Source: Klebsiella quasivariicola (GTDB lineage: Bacteria > Pseudomonadota > Gammaproteobacteria > Enterobacterales > Enterobacteriaceae). From it: 64,000 bases of DNA. Positions 35,510-44,775 of this stretch are shown one piece after another (position 1 is the stretch's first letter; each line of letters begins with the position of its first letter). The stretch covers positions 3,162,001-3,226,000 of the forward strand of contig NZ_CP022823.1 of the NCBI RefSeq assembly GCF_002269255.1, read 5' to 3'. A program made the position numbers and the translations under genes. The notes below the pieces were generated by a model, which had not been told where the DNA came from, searched no databases, and worked only from the letters and a program-made list of their open reading frames with translations.

Positions 35510-36259
35510 ATGAACGCCCGACAACAAAGTATTTTGCAAGTGGTCATCGATAAAGGCCGCATGAGCGTCGCCGATCTGGCGAAGATGACCGGTGTCTCAG
35601 AGGTCACTATTCGCCAGGACCTGAATCTGCTGGAGAAGCAGAGCTATCTGCGCCGCACCCATGGTTATGCCGTCCCGCTGGACAGCGAAGATGTCGAAAC
35701 CCGCATGATGACTCATTTTGCCATTAAGCGTGAGCTGGCCAGCCGGGCAGCGGCGCTGGTAAACGCCGGCGAAACCGTGTTTATCGAAAACGGGAGCAGC
35801 AACGCCCTGCTGGCGCGCACCCTGGCTGAACGGGGAGATATCACCATTATCACCGTCAGCAGCTATATTGCCCACCTGTTGAAAGAGACGCCGGGAGAGG
35901 TGATCCTGCTGGGCGGGATATACCAGAAACGCAGTGAGAGCATGGTAGGCCCCTTGACCCGCCAGTTCATTCAGCAGGTGCATTTCAGTAAAGCCTTCAT
36001 TGGGATCGATGGCTGGCAAGCAGACACCGGCTTTACCGGCCGCGATATGATGCGTGCGGATGTGGTAAACGCCGTGCTGGAAAAACATTGCGAGGCAATC
36101 ATCCTCAGCGACAGCTCTAAATTCAGCGCGGTTCACCCCTATCCACTGGGGCCCGCCGGCCGCTTTAATCGCGTGATCACCGACGATCGGCTGCCGACCG
36201 CGTGCCGCGATCAGCTGATCCGCAGCGGTCTTCTCGTCGATATCGTCCCTCACACCTGA
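35510..36259 (+). CDS. yciT: DeoR-family regulator YciT
   Basis: This 249-residue protein has an N-terminal DeoR helix-turn-helix (about 6-56; MSVADLAKMTGVSEVTIRQDLNLLEK) and a sugar-phosphate-isomerase-like effector domain with ENGSSNALLARTL and SDSSKFS motifs that bind a phosphorylated ligand. E. coli YciT has been linked to osmotic stress and osmB, its convergent neighbour there; here osmB lies downstream in the same direction. The ligand is unknown. Confidence 0.92.
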   Translation: MNARQQSILQVVIDKGRMSVADLAKMTGVSEVTIRQDLNLLEKQSYLRRTHGYAVPLDSEDVETRMMTHFAIKRELASRAAALVNAGETVFIENGSSNALLARTLAERGDITIITVSSYIAHLLKETPGEVILLGGIYQKRSESMVGPLTRQFIQQVHFSKAFIGIDGWQADTGFTGRDMMRADVVNAVLEKHCEAIILSDSSKFSAVHPYPLGPAGRFNRVITDDRLPTACRDQLIRSGLLVDIVPHT

Positions 36260-36530
36260 CAATCTCTCACCCCGCTCCACACGATAGCAGCGGACGGGGT
36301 GTTCTGGCGCTCTGAGAGTATTCCGAGCCGTTAATTAAGATTTTTTACCTGACGATAAATTTTAAAAAAAGTAAAATTATTATTAGCGATATAACAGGAA
36401 GTGACTATCACCTGCGTGATTTTCGTGAAACCTGCGCACCCTAACTTCATGGTATTGCCCTAAAGCTGCTATATCAGGCTATGCTTAAAGGAGCGTTGTA
36501 TCCATGAATAGATTATTCAGGAGAAAAAAA

Positions 36531-36752
36531 ATGATGACTTCAACGAGCAAAAAAATGGCTGCTGTCGTTCTGGCTGTCACTGTAGCAATGTCTCTGAGCG
36601 CTTGCTCTAACATGTCCAAACGCGATCGCAACACCGCAATCGGTGCTGGCGCGGGCGCCATCGGTGGGGCAGTGTTAACTGACGGTAGCGCGCTCGGTAC
36701 CCTGGGCGGGGCAGCAGTCGGTGGTATTATTGGTCACCAGGTCGGCAAATAA
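36531..36752 (+). CDS. osmB: Osmotically inducible lipoprotein OsmB
   Basis: This protein has 73 residues from the ATG at 36531, with AGGAG 7 bases upstream. The signal peptide MAAVVLAVTVAMSLSAC ends in the lipobox LSAC, so it is acylated and anchored in the outer membrane. The mature part is a Gly-rich 17-kDa-antigen-like motif (NTAIGAGAGAIGGAVLTDGSALGTLGGAAVGG) with alternating glycine zippers. An in-frame ATG at 36504, with its own AAAGGAG, would add nine residues, MNRLFRRKK; both starts could be used. A strong terminator follows. Confidence 0.93.
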   Translation: MMTSTSKKMAAVVLAVTVAMSLSACSNMSKRDRNTAIGAGAGAIGGAVLTDGSALGTLGGAAVGGIIGHQVGK

Positions 36753-36815
36753 TATAATTACCTGACCAAATAAAAGAATAATTCACACGAATTGACTTAC
36801 GCACGTAAAATGATT

Positions 36816-36843
36816 CAAGGCCGCGGCTTTCACCGCGGCCTTG
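36816..36843. terminator. osmB / yciH bidirectional terminator
   Basis: A perfect 11-bp stem CAAGGCCGCGG/CCGCGGCCTTG with a 6-base loop is followed by TTATTT. It lies between osmB and the convergent yciH. Confidence 0.9.
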
Positions 36844-36882
36844 TTATTTGAGCAGAAGATTTAAATATTGCAGAAATAGTGC

Positions 36883-37209
36883 TCAACCGCCGGCTAACTT
36901 GACCTTCATCCCTTTCGCCTCGAGCAGCGATTTGAGTAAATCGCGTTTATCGCCCTGAATCTCGATCACGCCATCTTTCACCGCGCCGCCGCAACCACAT
37001 TTCTTTTTCAGCTCTGCCGCCAGGGCCGTTAGCGCAGCATCATCGGCATCAATGCCGCTAATCAGGCAGACGCCTTTGCCCTTGCGACCGCTGGTCTGAC
37101 GCTGGATACGTACAATGCCATCGCCTTTAGGGCGCACTGGCGCCGGTTTTGCCTCGTCGATACGCCCGGATTCCGTGGAGTAAACCAGGCGGCTATTGGA
37201 ATCGCTCAT
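36883..37209 (-). CDS. yciH: SUI1/eIF1-like translation factor YciH
   Basis: This 108-residue protein equals E. coli YciH. The SUI1 core is visible as GKGVCLISGIDADDAALTALAAELKKKCGCGGAVKDGVIEIQGD. It inhibits aberrant initiation in vitro and is the bacterial relative of eukaryotic eIF1. Its ATG shares a base with the pyrF stop (TAATG on the minus strand), so it is translated from the lapAB-pyrF-yciH transcript. Confidence 0.95.
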   Translation of the reverse strand: MSDSNSRLVYSTESGRIDEAKPAPVRPKGDGIVRIQRQTSGRKGKGVCLISGIDADDAALTALAAELKKKCGCGGAVKDGVIEIQGDKRDLLKSLLEAKGMKVKLAGG

Positions 37210-37946
37210 TATGCCTCCTTTGACAACGAGACGTTGATCGCCCGCAGCGTTGCGGCAGGATCGGCCGACTGCGTTACCGGCCGACCAATCACCATATAAT
37301 CCACCCCGGCTTGCTGGGCCTGCTCAGGGGTCATGATCCGCCGCTGATCGCCAGCGTCGCTGCCCTGCGGACGGATCCCCGGGGTCACCAGTTTAAACGC
37401 CTGCCCCAGCTCCTGTTTGAAGCGCACTGCCTCCTGAGCTGAACACACCACCCCGTCCAGGCCGCAGCGCTGAGTGAGCGCCGCCAGCTTCGCCGCATAG
37501 TCCGCCGGGGATAAGGTAATGCCCAGATCCTGCAGGTCGCTGGCTTCCATGCTGGTGAGCACCGTGACAGCGATGAGCAGCGGCGCATCTTTTCCAAACG
37601 GCAGCAGCGCTTCCCGCGCGGCGGTCATCATTCGCGCCCCGCCGGAGGCATGGACATTCACCATCCATACGCCCAGCTCCGCCGCTGCCGCCACCGCACG
37701 GGCGGTAGTGTTGGGAATATCATGAAACTTAAGGTCAAGGAATACCTCAAACCCGCGCTGATGCAGCTCGCGTACAAACTGCGGCCCCAGCAGGGTGAAC
37801 ATCTCTTTACCCACCTTCAGACGGCAGTCGAGCGGGTCGATGCGGTCGACAAATGCCAGCGCTTTATCGCGATTATCATAGTCAAGCGCAACCACAACGG
37901 GAGAGGAAGTGACAGCGCGGGAAGATGTGATAGCTGTAGACGTCAT
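37209..37946 (-). CDS. pyrF: Orotidine 5'-phosphate decarboxylase
   Basis: This 245-residue TIM-barrel enzyme makes UMP, the last step of de novo pyrimidine synthesis. The catalytic charged network DxKxxD is seen as LDLKFHDIPNT, with VVALDYDNRDKAL at the N-terminus and the phosphate gripper GIRPQGSDAGDQRRIMTPEQA. Length equals E. coli PyrF. It is coupled to yciH downstream and preceded by lapB. Confidence 0.96.
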   Translation of the reverse strand: MTSTAITSSRAVTSSPVVVALDYDNRDKALAFVDRIDPLDCRLKVGKEMFTLLGPQFVRELHQRGFEVFLDLKFHDIPNTTARAVAAAAELGVWMVNVHASGGARMMTAAREALLPFGKDAPLLIAVTVLTSMEASDLQDLGITLSPADYAAKLAALTQRCGLDGVVCSAQEAVRFKQELGQAFKLVTPGIRPQGSDAGDQRRIMTPEQAQQAGVDYMVIGRPVTQSADPAATLRAINVSLSKEA

Positions 37947-38140
37947 GACCAGACCTTAGTGTTGATGGGCGCCTGAGCGGCGCAAAAAAGGTAAACGGGC
38001 AGCATTCTACCTGTGATGCTAACAAAATGACAGGCCGCTGTATTTGCGCTGGTCGAACGATGGCGCTGCCGGGGTCACAGACGATAAAGCCGAAAAAACC
38101 GATAAGGATGTTGTAACTAATTAGCGGCTTTTTTTTGACC

Positions 38141-39310
38141 CTATTGGCCATCGAGGCCGCGAATCGGTTTGATGGTTGCCCAGGAGCGGCAGGATGGGCA
38201 ATGCCAGTAAAGAGTATGCGCCGTAAAGCCGCATTTCTGGCAGCGGTAACGCGGTTTGCTGCGCACCTGCTCGCCAACCATGTTTCGCAGCACCCCCAGG
38301 CTTTCTTTCGCCCGCCCTTCTTCCGCCTCGTTGAGATGGTAGTCCATCAACTTATGGAAGACACGCATGGTCGGGTGACGTTCCAGCTGACGGGTCACAT
38401 AATTTTGCGCCGCTTCAACCCCTTCCCGTTGCTCGAGAATTTGCGCCAGCATCAGTTCGGCAGTCGCCCCGGTGTTCTCTTCGACGCAGCGCCGCAGGAA
38501 AGCCTCCCACTCCTCGGCTTTGCCAAGCTGCTGGTAGCAGGTCTGCAGCATCTCCAGCGTCTCTCCCACCAGCTCTTTATCCTGATCGATAACCCGTTCA
38601 AGGCTTTCCACCGCTTTGGCGTAGTCACCCTTTTCCATCCACACCCGACCCATCATGATCGACACCCGGGCGCTGTTGCGGTCCGCGGCGGCACCTTTTT
38701 TCAGCAGGGCCATCGCCTTATCCAGATCGTTGGCCGCCATCTGCTGCAGGGCCAGCTCGCACCAGAAGTTGGCGATCTCGCCACGATGTTTCTCTTTACC
38801 CAGCTTCACCAGTCGTTCAGCCACTTCAATCGCCGACTGCCAGTCGCTGGTCGCCTGATAGATCTGCAGCAGCTGCTGCAACGCGCCGAGACGGAAATCG
38901 GTCTCATCCACCAGCTGCTTAAACATGTCTTCCGCGCGATCGTACAACCCGGCGGCCATATAGTCGCGCCCCAGCTGTTGCACCGCCAGCAGGCGCTGAT
39001 CGTAGGTTAAGGATGCGCTTTCCATCAGGCTCTGATGAATACGGATCGCGCGGTCAACTTCGCCGCGGGAACGGAACAGGTTACCGAGCGTCAGGTGCGC
39101 CTCGACGGTGCCGGTATCCTCTTTCAGCATATCAAGGAACAGGTCGACGGCCTTATCCTGCTGGTTACTGAGCAGGAAGTTTACCCCCGCCACGTAATCA
39201 CGTGACAGGCGGCTCGCATCGTCCTGTTTGGACTGTTGTGCACTTCTGCGGCCCATATACCAGCCGTAAGCGGCGGCAACGGGTAAAAGCAGAAACAACA
39301 ACTCCAGCAT
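38141..39310 (-). CDS. lapB: LPS assembly protein LapB (YciM)
   Basis: This 389-residue protein has an N-terminal membrane anchor (LELLFLLLPVAAAYGWYMGRRS) followed by about nine TPR repeats. It ends with a rubredoxin-type zinc module CQKCGFTAHTLYWHCPSC near the C-terminus. It recruits LpxC to FtsH for degradation and so balances LPS synthesis; it is usually essential. It lies 6 bases after lapA on the same strand. Confidence 0.96.
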   Translation of the reverse strand: MLELLFLLLPVAAAYGWYMGRRSAQQSKQDDASRLSRDYVAGVNFLLSNQQDKAVDLFLDMLKEDTGTVEAHLTLGNLFRSRGEVDRAIRIHQSLMESASLTYDQRLLAVQQLGRDYMAAGLYDRAEDMFKQLVDETDFRLGALQQLLQIYQATSDWQSAIEVAERLVKLGKEKHRGEIANFWCELALQQMAANDLDKAMALLKKGAAADRNSARVSIMMGRVWMEKGDYAKAVESLERVIDQDKELVGETLEMLQTCYQQLGKAEEWEAFLRRCVEENTGATAELMLAQILEQREGVEAAQNYVTRQLERHPTMRVFHKLMDYHLNEAEEGRAKESLGVLRNMVGEQVRSKPRYRCQKCGFTAHTLYWHCPSCRSWATIKPIRGLDGQ

Positions 39311-39316
39311 AAGAGG

Positions 39317-39625
39317 TTATTCCTTCACGGCAGGCACGCCTGCGACGGCAGTGGCCGGACTGACGGGGGCAATCTGATGCTCAAGGCGCTTAATTTTACG
39401 CTCCGCGCGCGCCAGCGAGACACGCACCCGCAGCCAGAACAGGCCGCAGATCAGCCAGCCGATGGCAAAGCCCGCGGCAAACAGCACCGCCAGCAGCGTC
39501 GATATGCGGAATTCACCCTGAGCGAGTAAATAGTTGAAAGTGACCTGTTGGTCATTCTGCGCCCCCAGCGTCACTGAAATGACGAAGATTGCTAACACCA
39601 GTAAGAAAATGAGTAAATATTTCAC
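39317..39625 (-). CDS. lapA: LPS assembly protein LapA (YciS)
   Basis: This 102-residue inner-membrane protein of the DUF1049/LapA family has two spans (about 1-22 and 43-66) and a cytoplasmic coiled-coil tail (RAERKIKRLEHQIAPV). It works with LapB in LPS homeostasis. It is the first gene of lapA-lapB-pyrF-yciH. Confidence 0.94.
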   Translation of the reverse strand: MKYLLIFLLVLAIFVISVTLGAQNDQQVTFNYLLAQGEFRISTLLAVLFAAGFAIGWLICGLFWLRVRVSLARAERKIKRLEHQIAPVSPATAVAGVPAVKE

Positions 39626-39760
39626 ATGACTTCCCGTTATGTGGGTTGCGCGAAAAAAGCCCGCTTTCAGCCCTATAAAGTATCATTTTCGCCGCAGCGG
39701 TGGAATGAAAAAGCATGGCAACTCGTCAGGATATGCGGTCGGATGCCGCTAAAATCAACA

Positions 39761-40528
39761 TTACTCTGCTTCGGTTGTCCGTTTTTTAATATCCTGCGCC
39801 TCTTCCCCCGGAGGGGAAAGCGGCCCGCAGAGGCGCTGTGTCAACCAGCAGGCCACGGTGACCAACAGCCAGGAGATCAGCGTAGCGACGATGAGATCCA
39901 ATGGCCAGTGCATGCCCAGCGCCAGGCGACTGCCCATCACCGCCGTCGCCCACACCAGCAACACCGCGATCGTGCCCCAGCGCCGACGCGGCCACAGCAG
40001 CCCGGCAGCTAACAGCGCCCAGCTGGCGGCGAACATCGTGTGACCAGACGGGAAGGCAAACCCGGTCTCCTTCTGCCAGTGCTTGCGTAAAAAGGGCGGG
40101 ATATCCTGCGCCTGTGCCAGCTGTTCATGCACCAGTTTAGCGCGTTCTTTGCGCTTCAACGCATAGAATTGCGTCACCGGCACCTGGCGTGTGTTTTCCA
40201 GCCAGATGACAAAGGGTCTCGGCTCCTGGACTCGCGCCTTGACCCAGGATTTCGCCCCCTGTCCCACCAGGATGGCGGCGGCGAGGATAAGGAACAGGAT
40301 CAGCGCCGCGCGCAGGCGAAAGCGCAGACACCAGAGAAACCAGGCGCACAGCACAACATGCGTGATGATCCCCCATGGCTGAGTCACCGTTTCTGTCACC
40401 CACCACAGTGTTTTCAGCCAGGCGACCGGCAGCCCTGGCTGCCACAGCCAGCCAGACAGCCAGACGGCAAGGGGCATGATCAGCAGCAGCGCCGCCGCGA
40501 GAGCGGTTCGTCGGGCAATTAACAGCAT
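39761..40528 (-). CDS. pgpB: Phosphatidylglycerophosphatase B
   Basis: This protein has 255 residues from the ATG at 40528 (MLLIARRTALAAALLL), with GGAGAG 3-5 bases upstream; a longer open frame to 40660 has no homology. It is a PAP2-family membrane phosphatase acting on PGP, undecaprenyl diphosphate, phosphatidate and diacylglycerol pyrophosphate. The three motifs are K97-R104-P105, S161-G-H163 and S200-R201...H207...D211. It has about six spans with a periplasmic active site. Confidence 0.94.
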   Translation of the reverse strand: MLLIARRTALAAALLLIMPLAVWLSGWLWQPGLPVAWLKTLWWVTETVTQPWGIITHVVLCAWFLWCLRFRLRAALILFLILAAAILVGQGAKSWVKARVQEPRPFVIWLENTRQVPVTQFYALKRKERAKLVHEQLAQAQDIPPFLRKHWQKETGFAFPSGHTMFAASWALLAAGLLWPRRRWGTIAVLLVWATAVMGSRLALGMHWPLDLIVATLISWLLVTVACWLTQRLCGPLSPPGEEAQDIKKRTTEAE

Positions 40529-40691
40529 TTTCTCTCCTTCTCCTTGTAGATGAACATCATAGCGGAAACTGGTTCGTTTGTGCGCTTTCCACGCGGCTAA
40601 CCGTTCGCGATTAGGAGAACGTCCAGGCCTTGTGGCAAAATAGCGGTAAACAGAAAGCACATTCAGGTGCTGACAGAATCTGGAGAATCAC

Positions 40692-41294
40692 ATGCAGCTT
40701 AAACGTGTGGCAGAAGCCAAACTGCCAACCCCCTGGGGCGATTTCCTGATGGTGGGTTTTGAAGAACTGGCAACCGGACAGGATCATGTCGCGCTGGTTT
40801 ATGGCGATATTTCAGGGCAGACGCCCGTTCTGGCCCGAGTACATTCAGAATGCCTGACCGGCGATGCCCTGTTTAGCCTGCGCTGTGATTGCGGCTTTCA
40901 ACTGGAGGCGGCTCTGTCGCATATCGCTGAAGAGGGCCGGGGGATCCTGCTCTATCATCGCCAGGAAGGACGCAACATTGGGTTATTGAATAAAATTCGC
41001 GCCTACGCGCTGCAGGACCAGGGCTATGACACCGTTGAGGCGAACCATCAGCTTGGCTTCGCCGCCGATGAGCGCGACTTCACCCTGTGCGCCGATATGT
41101 TCAAACTGCTCAACGTTGAGCAGGTGCGGTTATTAACCAATAACCCGAAAAAAGTGGAAATTCTTACCGAAGCCGGGATCAACATCGTGGAGCGCGTTCC
41201 GCTGATCGTCGGACGCAACCCGAAAAACGCTCACTATCTGGACACCAAAGCCGCCAAGATGGGTCATCTGCTGAACAGCAAGCCGGCGGAATAA
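40692..41294 (+). CDS. ribA: GTP cyclohydrolase II
   Basis: This 200-residue enzyme performs the first step of riboflavin synthesis, GTP to a diaminopyrimidinone phosphate. Zinc ligands are the cysteines in HSECLTGDALFSLRCDCG, and the catalytic region includes YHRQEGRNIGLLNKI. A C-terminal GRNPKNAHYLDTKAAKMGH is typical. The ribosome site is GGAG 7 bases before the ATG. It is divergent from pgpB and convergent with acnA. Confidence 0.96.
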   Translation: MQLKRVAEAKLPTPWGDFLMVGFEELATGQDHVALVYGDISGQTPVLARVHSECLTGDALFSLRCDCGFQLEAALSHIAEEGRGILLYHRQEGRNIGLLNKIRAYALQDQGYDTVEANHQLGFAADERDFTLCADMFKLLNVEQVRLLTNNPKKVEILTEAGINIVERVPLIVGRNPKNAHYLDTKAAKMGHLLNSKPAE

Positions 41295-41312
41295 ACCGGT
41301 GTAACCAAAGAG

Positions 41313-41337
41313 AAAGGGCCAGCGATGCTGGCCCTTT
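41313..41337. terminator. ribA / acnA bidirectional terminator
   Basis: A perfect 11-bp stem AAAGGGCCAGC/GCTGGCCCTTT with a 3-base loop fills the gap between convergent ribA and acnA. The A and T at the stem ends supply T tracts in both directions. Confidence 0.92.
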
Positions 41338-41340
41338 GCT

Positions 41341-44013
41341 TTACAGCATATTACGGATGACGTAGTGCAGGATACCGTCGTTGCGGTAGTAGGTCAGCTC
41401 GGTCGCAGTGTCGATACGGCACCGACACGGGATCACGTCCTGCGTGCCGTCAGCCCGCGTAACCGTGACCGGCACCGTCGCGCCAGGCTGAAGCGACTGC
41501 AGGTTGCTGATATCAATCCGCTCCTCCCCGGTCAACTGCAGCGTTTTACGGGTCACACCTTGCGGGAACTCCAGCGGCAAAATGCCCATTCCGATCAGGT
41601 TGGAGCGGTGGATACGTTCGAAGGATTCGGCGATCACCACCCGGATCCCCAGCAGGCGCGGCCCCTTGGCCGCCCAGTCACGGCTGGAACCTGACCCATA
41701 CTCCTTACCAGCGATCACCGCCAGCGGTATGCCTTCGGCTTTATACCGCATCGCCGCATCGTAGATCGCCACCGGTTCGCGGTCTGGCAAATGGCGGGTC
41801 ATGCCGCCTTCCACGCCTGGCACCATCTCGTTGCGAATGCGGATATTGGCGAAAGTGCCGCGCATCATCACCTCATGGTTACCGCGACGGGAACCGTAGG
41901 AGTTAAAGTCGCGCCGGGCAACCCCATGCTCCTGCAAATAGCGACCAGCCGGACTATCGGCTTTGATGCTCCCCGCCGGCGAAATGTGGTCAGTGGTCAC
42001 TGAATCGCCCAGCATAGCGAGGATCCGCGCACCATGAATATCCTCCACCGGCAGCGGCTCGACGCCCATCTCGTCAAAGAACGGCGACAGGCGAATATAA
42101 GTCGAGTCCTCCTGCCAGTCATAGGTATCTGACGCCTCCACCTTGATTGCTTTCCACTCCTCAGTACCGGAAAACACTTCCGCGTACTCTTTGCGGAACA
42201 TTTCGGTGGAGACCTGTTCCACCGCGAGGGCAATCTCCTCCCCGCTCGGCCAGATATCTTTCAGATAAACCGGCTCGCCATTCTTACCCTGCCCCAACGG
42301 CTCGCGGGTGAGGTCGATATTCATGTTCCCCGCCAGGGCGTAAGCGACCACCAGTGGAGGAGAGGCCAGCCAGTTGGTTTTCACCAGCGGATGGATGCGT
42401 CCTTCGAAGTTACGGTTGCCGGAGAGCACCGCCCCGACGGTCAGGTCGCCCTTTTTGATCGCCTCTTCAATCGGTTCCGGCAACGGACCGGAGTTACCGA
42501 TACAGGTGGTACAGCCATATCCCACCAGATTAAAGCCGAGCTGGTCGAGGTAAGGCGTCAGGCCGGCATGAGCCAGATAATCTGACACGACTTTCGAGCC
42601 TGGAGCCAGAGACGCTTTTACCCAGGGCTGCGGCTGCAGGCCACGTTCGACGGCTTTTTTCGCCAGCAGACCGGCGGCCATCAGCACGCTGGGGTTGGAG
42701 GTATTGGTGCAGGAGGTGATTGCCGCAATGGCTACGGCGCCATCCGGCAGCGAGTAGTGATGCCCGTTCAGCGTATAATCCACCGGCTGGCGCTGACGCT
42801 GCAGATGGTTGACCTCCAGTTCACCGCTGGCGGCAAAAGCTTTCGGCACATCGCCTAAGGCCACGCGATCCTGCGGCCGCTTCGGCCCGGCGAGGCTCGC
42901 CTCAACGCTGCTCATATCCAGTGCCAGGGTGCTGGTAAACACCGGCTCATCGCCAGGCTGGCGCCACATTCCCTGCGCTTTGGCATACGCTTCCACCAGC
43001 GCGACCTGCTCTTCGCTACGACCGCTGAGACGCATATAGCTGAGCGTCACGTCATCGATTGGGAAGAAGCCGCAGGTGGCGCCATACTCCGGCGCCATAT
43101 TGGCGATGGTCGCGCGGTCGGCCAGGGGTAAGGTATCCAGCCCGTCGCCGTAGAATTCAACAAATTTGCCGACGACACCATGCTGGCGCAGCATCTGGGT
43201 AACGGTCAATACCAGGTCGGTGGCGGTGATACCTTCGCGCAGTTTACCGCTGAGTTTAAAGCCCACCACATCCGGGATCAGCATCGACACCGGCTGACCC
43301 AGCATGGCGGCTTCCGCCTCAATCCCGCCGACGCCCCAGCCAAGCACGCCGAGACCATTAATCATGGTGGTATGGGAGTCCGTACCCACCAGGGTATCCG
43401 GCCACGCCATCCACTGGCCATTGACTTCCTCGCTCCACACCGCGCGACCCAGGTATTCAAGGTTGACCTGGTGGCATATCCCGGTTCCCGGCGGCACCAC
43501 GCTGAAGCGGCTAAAGGCCTGCTGCCCCCAGCGCAGAAACGCGTAGCGCTCGTGGTTGCGTTCCATTTCCAGACGGACGTTGTCTTCGAAGGCTTCATCA
43601 TCGCCGAAACGGTCGACGGTCACTGAGTGGTCGATCACCAGGTCAACAGGTGACAGGGGATTGACCTTCGCCGTATCGCCGCCCAGGCGTTTCACCGCCT
43701 CGCGCATCGCGGCCAGATCCACCACCGCCGGCACGCCGGTAAAGTCCTGCATCAGGACGCGAGCCGGACGATAGGCAATCTCCCGGTCGGCATGGGCCTG
43801 TTGCAGCCAGCCGGCCAGGGCACGAATATCTTCTTCAGTTACCGAGTCACCGTCCTGCCAGCGCAGCAGGTTTTCCATCAGCACCTTCAGCGATTTGGGC
43901 AGCCGACTGATATCACCCAGCTGTTTTTCCGCTAACGGCAGACTGTAGTAGTGCCAGGTTTTCTCGTTAACCTGTAGCGTGTCCTTACTGGCTTCTCGTA
44001 GGGTTGACGACAT
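41341..44013 (-). CDS. acnA: Aconitate hydratase A
   Basis: This 890-residue [4Fe-4S] aconitase is the stationary-phase, oxidative-stress type. Cluster cysteines are visible in AITSCTNTSNP and GYGCTTCIGNSGPL. The N-terminal IRP1-like part includes FTGVPAVVDLAAMR and the swivel domain ends with EYGSGSSRDWAAKGP. It converts citrate to isocitrate, and the apo-form can bind mRNA. GGAGGAG precedes the ATG. It is a single gene here with its own upstream region of about 220 bases down from the ymiA terminator. Confidence 0.96.
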   Translation of the reverse strand: MSSTLREASKDTLQVNEKTWHYYSLPLAEKQLGDISRLPKSLKVLMENLLRWQDGDSVTEEDIRALAGWLQQAHADREIAYRPARVLMQDFTGVPAVVDLAAMREAVKRLGGDTAKVNPLSPVDLVIDHSVTVDRFGDDEAFEDNVRLEMERNHERYAFLRWGQQAFSRFSVVPPGTGICHQVNLEYLGRAVWSEEVNGQWMAWPDTLVGTDSHTTMINGLGVLGWGVGGIEAEAAMLGQPVSMLIPDVVGFKLSGKLREGITATDLVLTVTQMLRQHGVVGKFVEFYGDGLDTLPLADRATIANMAPEYGATCGFFPIDDVTLSYMRLSGRSEEQVALVEAYAKAQGMWRQPGDEPVFTSTLALDMSSVEASLAGPKRPQDRVALGDVPKAFAASGELEVNHLQRQRQPVDYTLNGHHYSLPDGAVAIAAITSCTNTSNPSVLMAAGLLAKKAVERGLQPQPWVKASLAPGSKVVSDYLAHAGLTPYLDQLGFNLVGYGCTTCIGNSGPLPEPIEEAIKKGDLTVGAVLSGNRNFEGRIHPLVKTNWLASPPLVVAYALAGNMNIDLTREPLGQGKNGEPVYLKDIWPSGEEIALAVEQVSTEMFRKEYAEVFSGTEEWKAIKVEASDTYDWQEDSTYIRLSPFFDEMGVEPLPVEDIHGARILAMLGDSVTTDHISPAGSIKADSPAGRYLQEHGVARRDFNSYGSRRGNHEVMMRGTFANIRIRNEMVPGVEGGMTRHLPDREPVAIYDAAMRYKAEGIPLAVIAGKEYGSGSSRDWAAKGPRLLGIRVVIAESFERIHRSNLIGMGILPLEFPQGVTRKTLQLTGEERIDISNLQSLQPGATVPVTVTRADGTQDVIPCRCRIDTATELTYYRNDGILHYVIRNML

Positions 44014-44230
44014 AGCTCCTCCTTTATCTCAGGGATGGCATACCCTGATTCTCCTCAGGGTCTCCATTAAAGATAACACATGCTGAGCATAACACTTTGA
44101 TAACAACCCAAATTGCTAAATGCCGGGAGGGCGCAGGTCCTGAAACGGGAATTATCTTAATACCGGCGAAAAGGCACCAAAATAGTGCAAAGAGGTGGTT
44201 AAAGGCGATATTGTATTAGTACATGAGGAC
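44014..44230. other. acnA promoter region
   Basis: This is about 217 bases of AT-rich non-coding DNA between acnA and the upstream terminator. A short inverted repeat GCAC-N7-GTGC lies near 44172-44186 beside a run AAAAGGCACC. That could be part of a stress-regulator site (acnA is SoxRS- and FNR/ArcA-controlled in E. coli), but the match is too short to assign. Confidence 0.4.
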
Positions 44231-44271
44231 AAAAAAAGAGCTAATCTGTCAACGAAGGATGATTAGCTCTT
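44231..44271 (-). terminator. Strong terminator downstream of ymiA
   Basis: On the minus strand an 11-bp perfect stem AAGAGCTAATC/GATTAGCTCTT with a 14-base loop runs into eight T. It ends the cysB-ymiA side transcript before acnA. Confidence 0.93.
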
Positions 44272-44367
44272 ATGAGAGGTTTCTGGTTGGATAAATCCCG
44301 CGGCAAAATATATTCTCCCTGTATTGCCGGTCACTAATTTTATATTACGGTTTCCTTTCACTGTCAT
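44263..44367 (-). CDS. Possible 34-codon small ORF between ymiA and its terminator
   Basis: An ATG at 44367 opens 34 codons (MTVKGNRNIKLVTGN...), and the TAA falls inside the terminator stem at 44263. No clear ribosome site precedes it. The product is basic at the N-terminus with no membrane span. E. coli has a short disputed gene (yciX/ymiC) in this position, but I cannot confirm homology. It may be chance. Confidence 0.25.
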   Translation of the reverse strand: MTVKGNRNIKLVTGNTGRIYFAAGFIQPETSHKS

Positions 44368-44403
44368 AAAAATGACATGTATCTACAACGATGACCTACA
44401 GCT

Positions 44404-44571
44404 TTAGCTGACAATCCAGATGTTGCAGATGGTGAGCGCAATGATGCTCCAGAACATCGCCAGCCCCACCAACACTACGCCCCATACGCGACTACGCAGA
44501 ACGGGATCGATTTCGGTTTTGTCATTCTCGTATGACATCGCCAGTTTCATGTAATCGATATTACTTATCAT
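44404..44571 (-). CDS. ymiA: YmiA-family small membrane protein
   Basis: This 55-residue protein (MISNIDYMKLAMSYENDKTE...) has one C-terminal membrane span at about 31-54 (VWGVVLVGLAMFWSIIALTI) after a polar, acidic N-terminal half. GGTGGTGAC precedes the ATG. Size, topology and place between cysB and acnA agree with E. coli YmiA, whose function is unknown. Confidence 0.75.
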   Translation of the reverse strand: MISNIDYMKLAMSYENDKTEIDPVLRSRVWGVVLVGLAMFWSIIALTICNIWIVS

Positions 44572-44775
44572 ATTGTCACCACCAATTGCTCAAATCATCA
44601 GGTACAGATAAATCTTAATTATGGATAAAAGATTAATCCAGTGAATTTAGGCTTGATGGTATATATTTAACCGGTTATTTGATCGCGGCGGGCATAATGG
44701 CAAACGTGTTACCAGAATTTATTAATTTTGTGATTGGTTCGAGGTTTACATCGTTAAATAAGGGCCATGATAGTA

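Noticed and set aside
38141..39010. Long plus-strand ORF opposite lapB (291 codons)
   Set aside because: Antisense shadow of a well-identified TPR protein; His/Gln-rich composition without motif.
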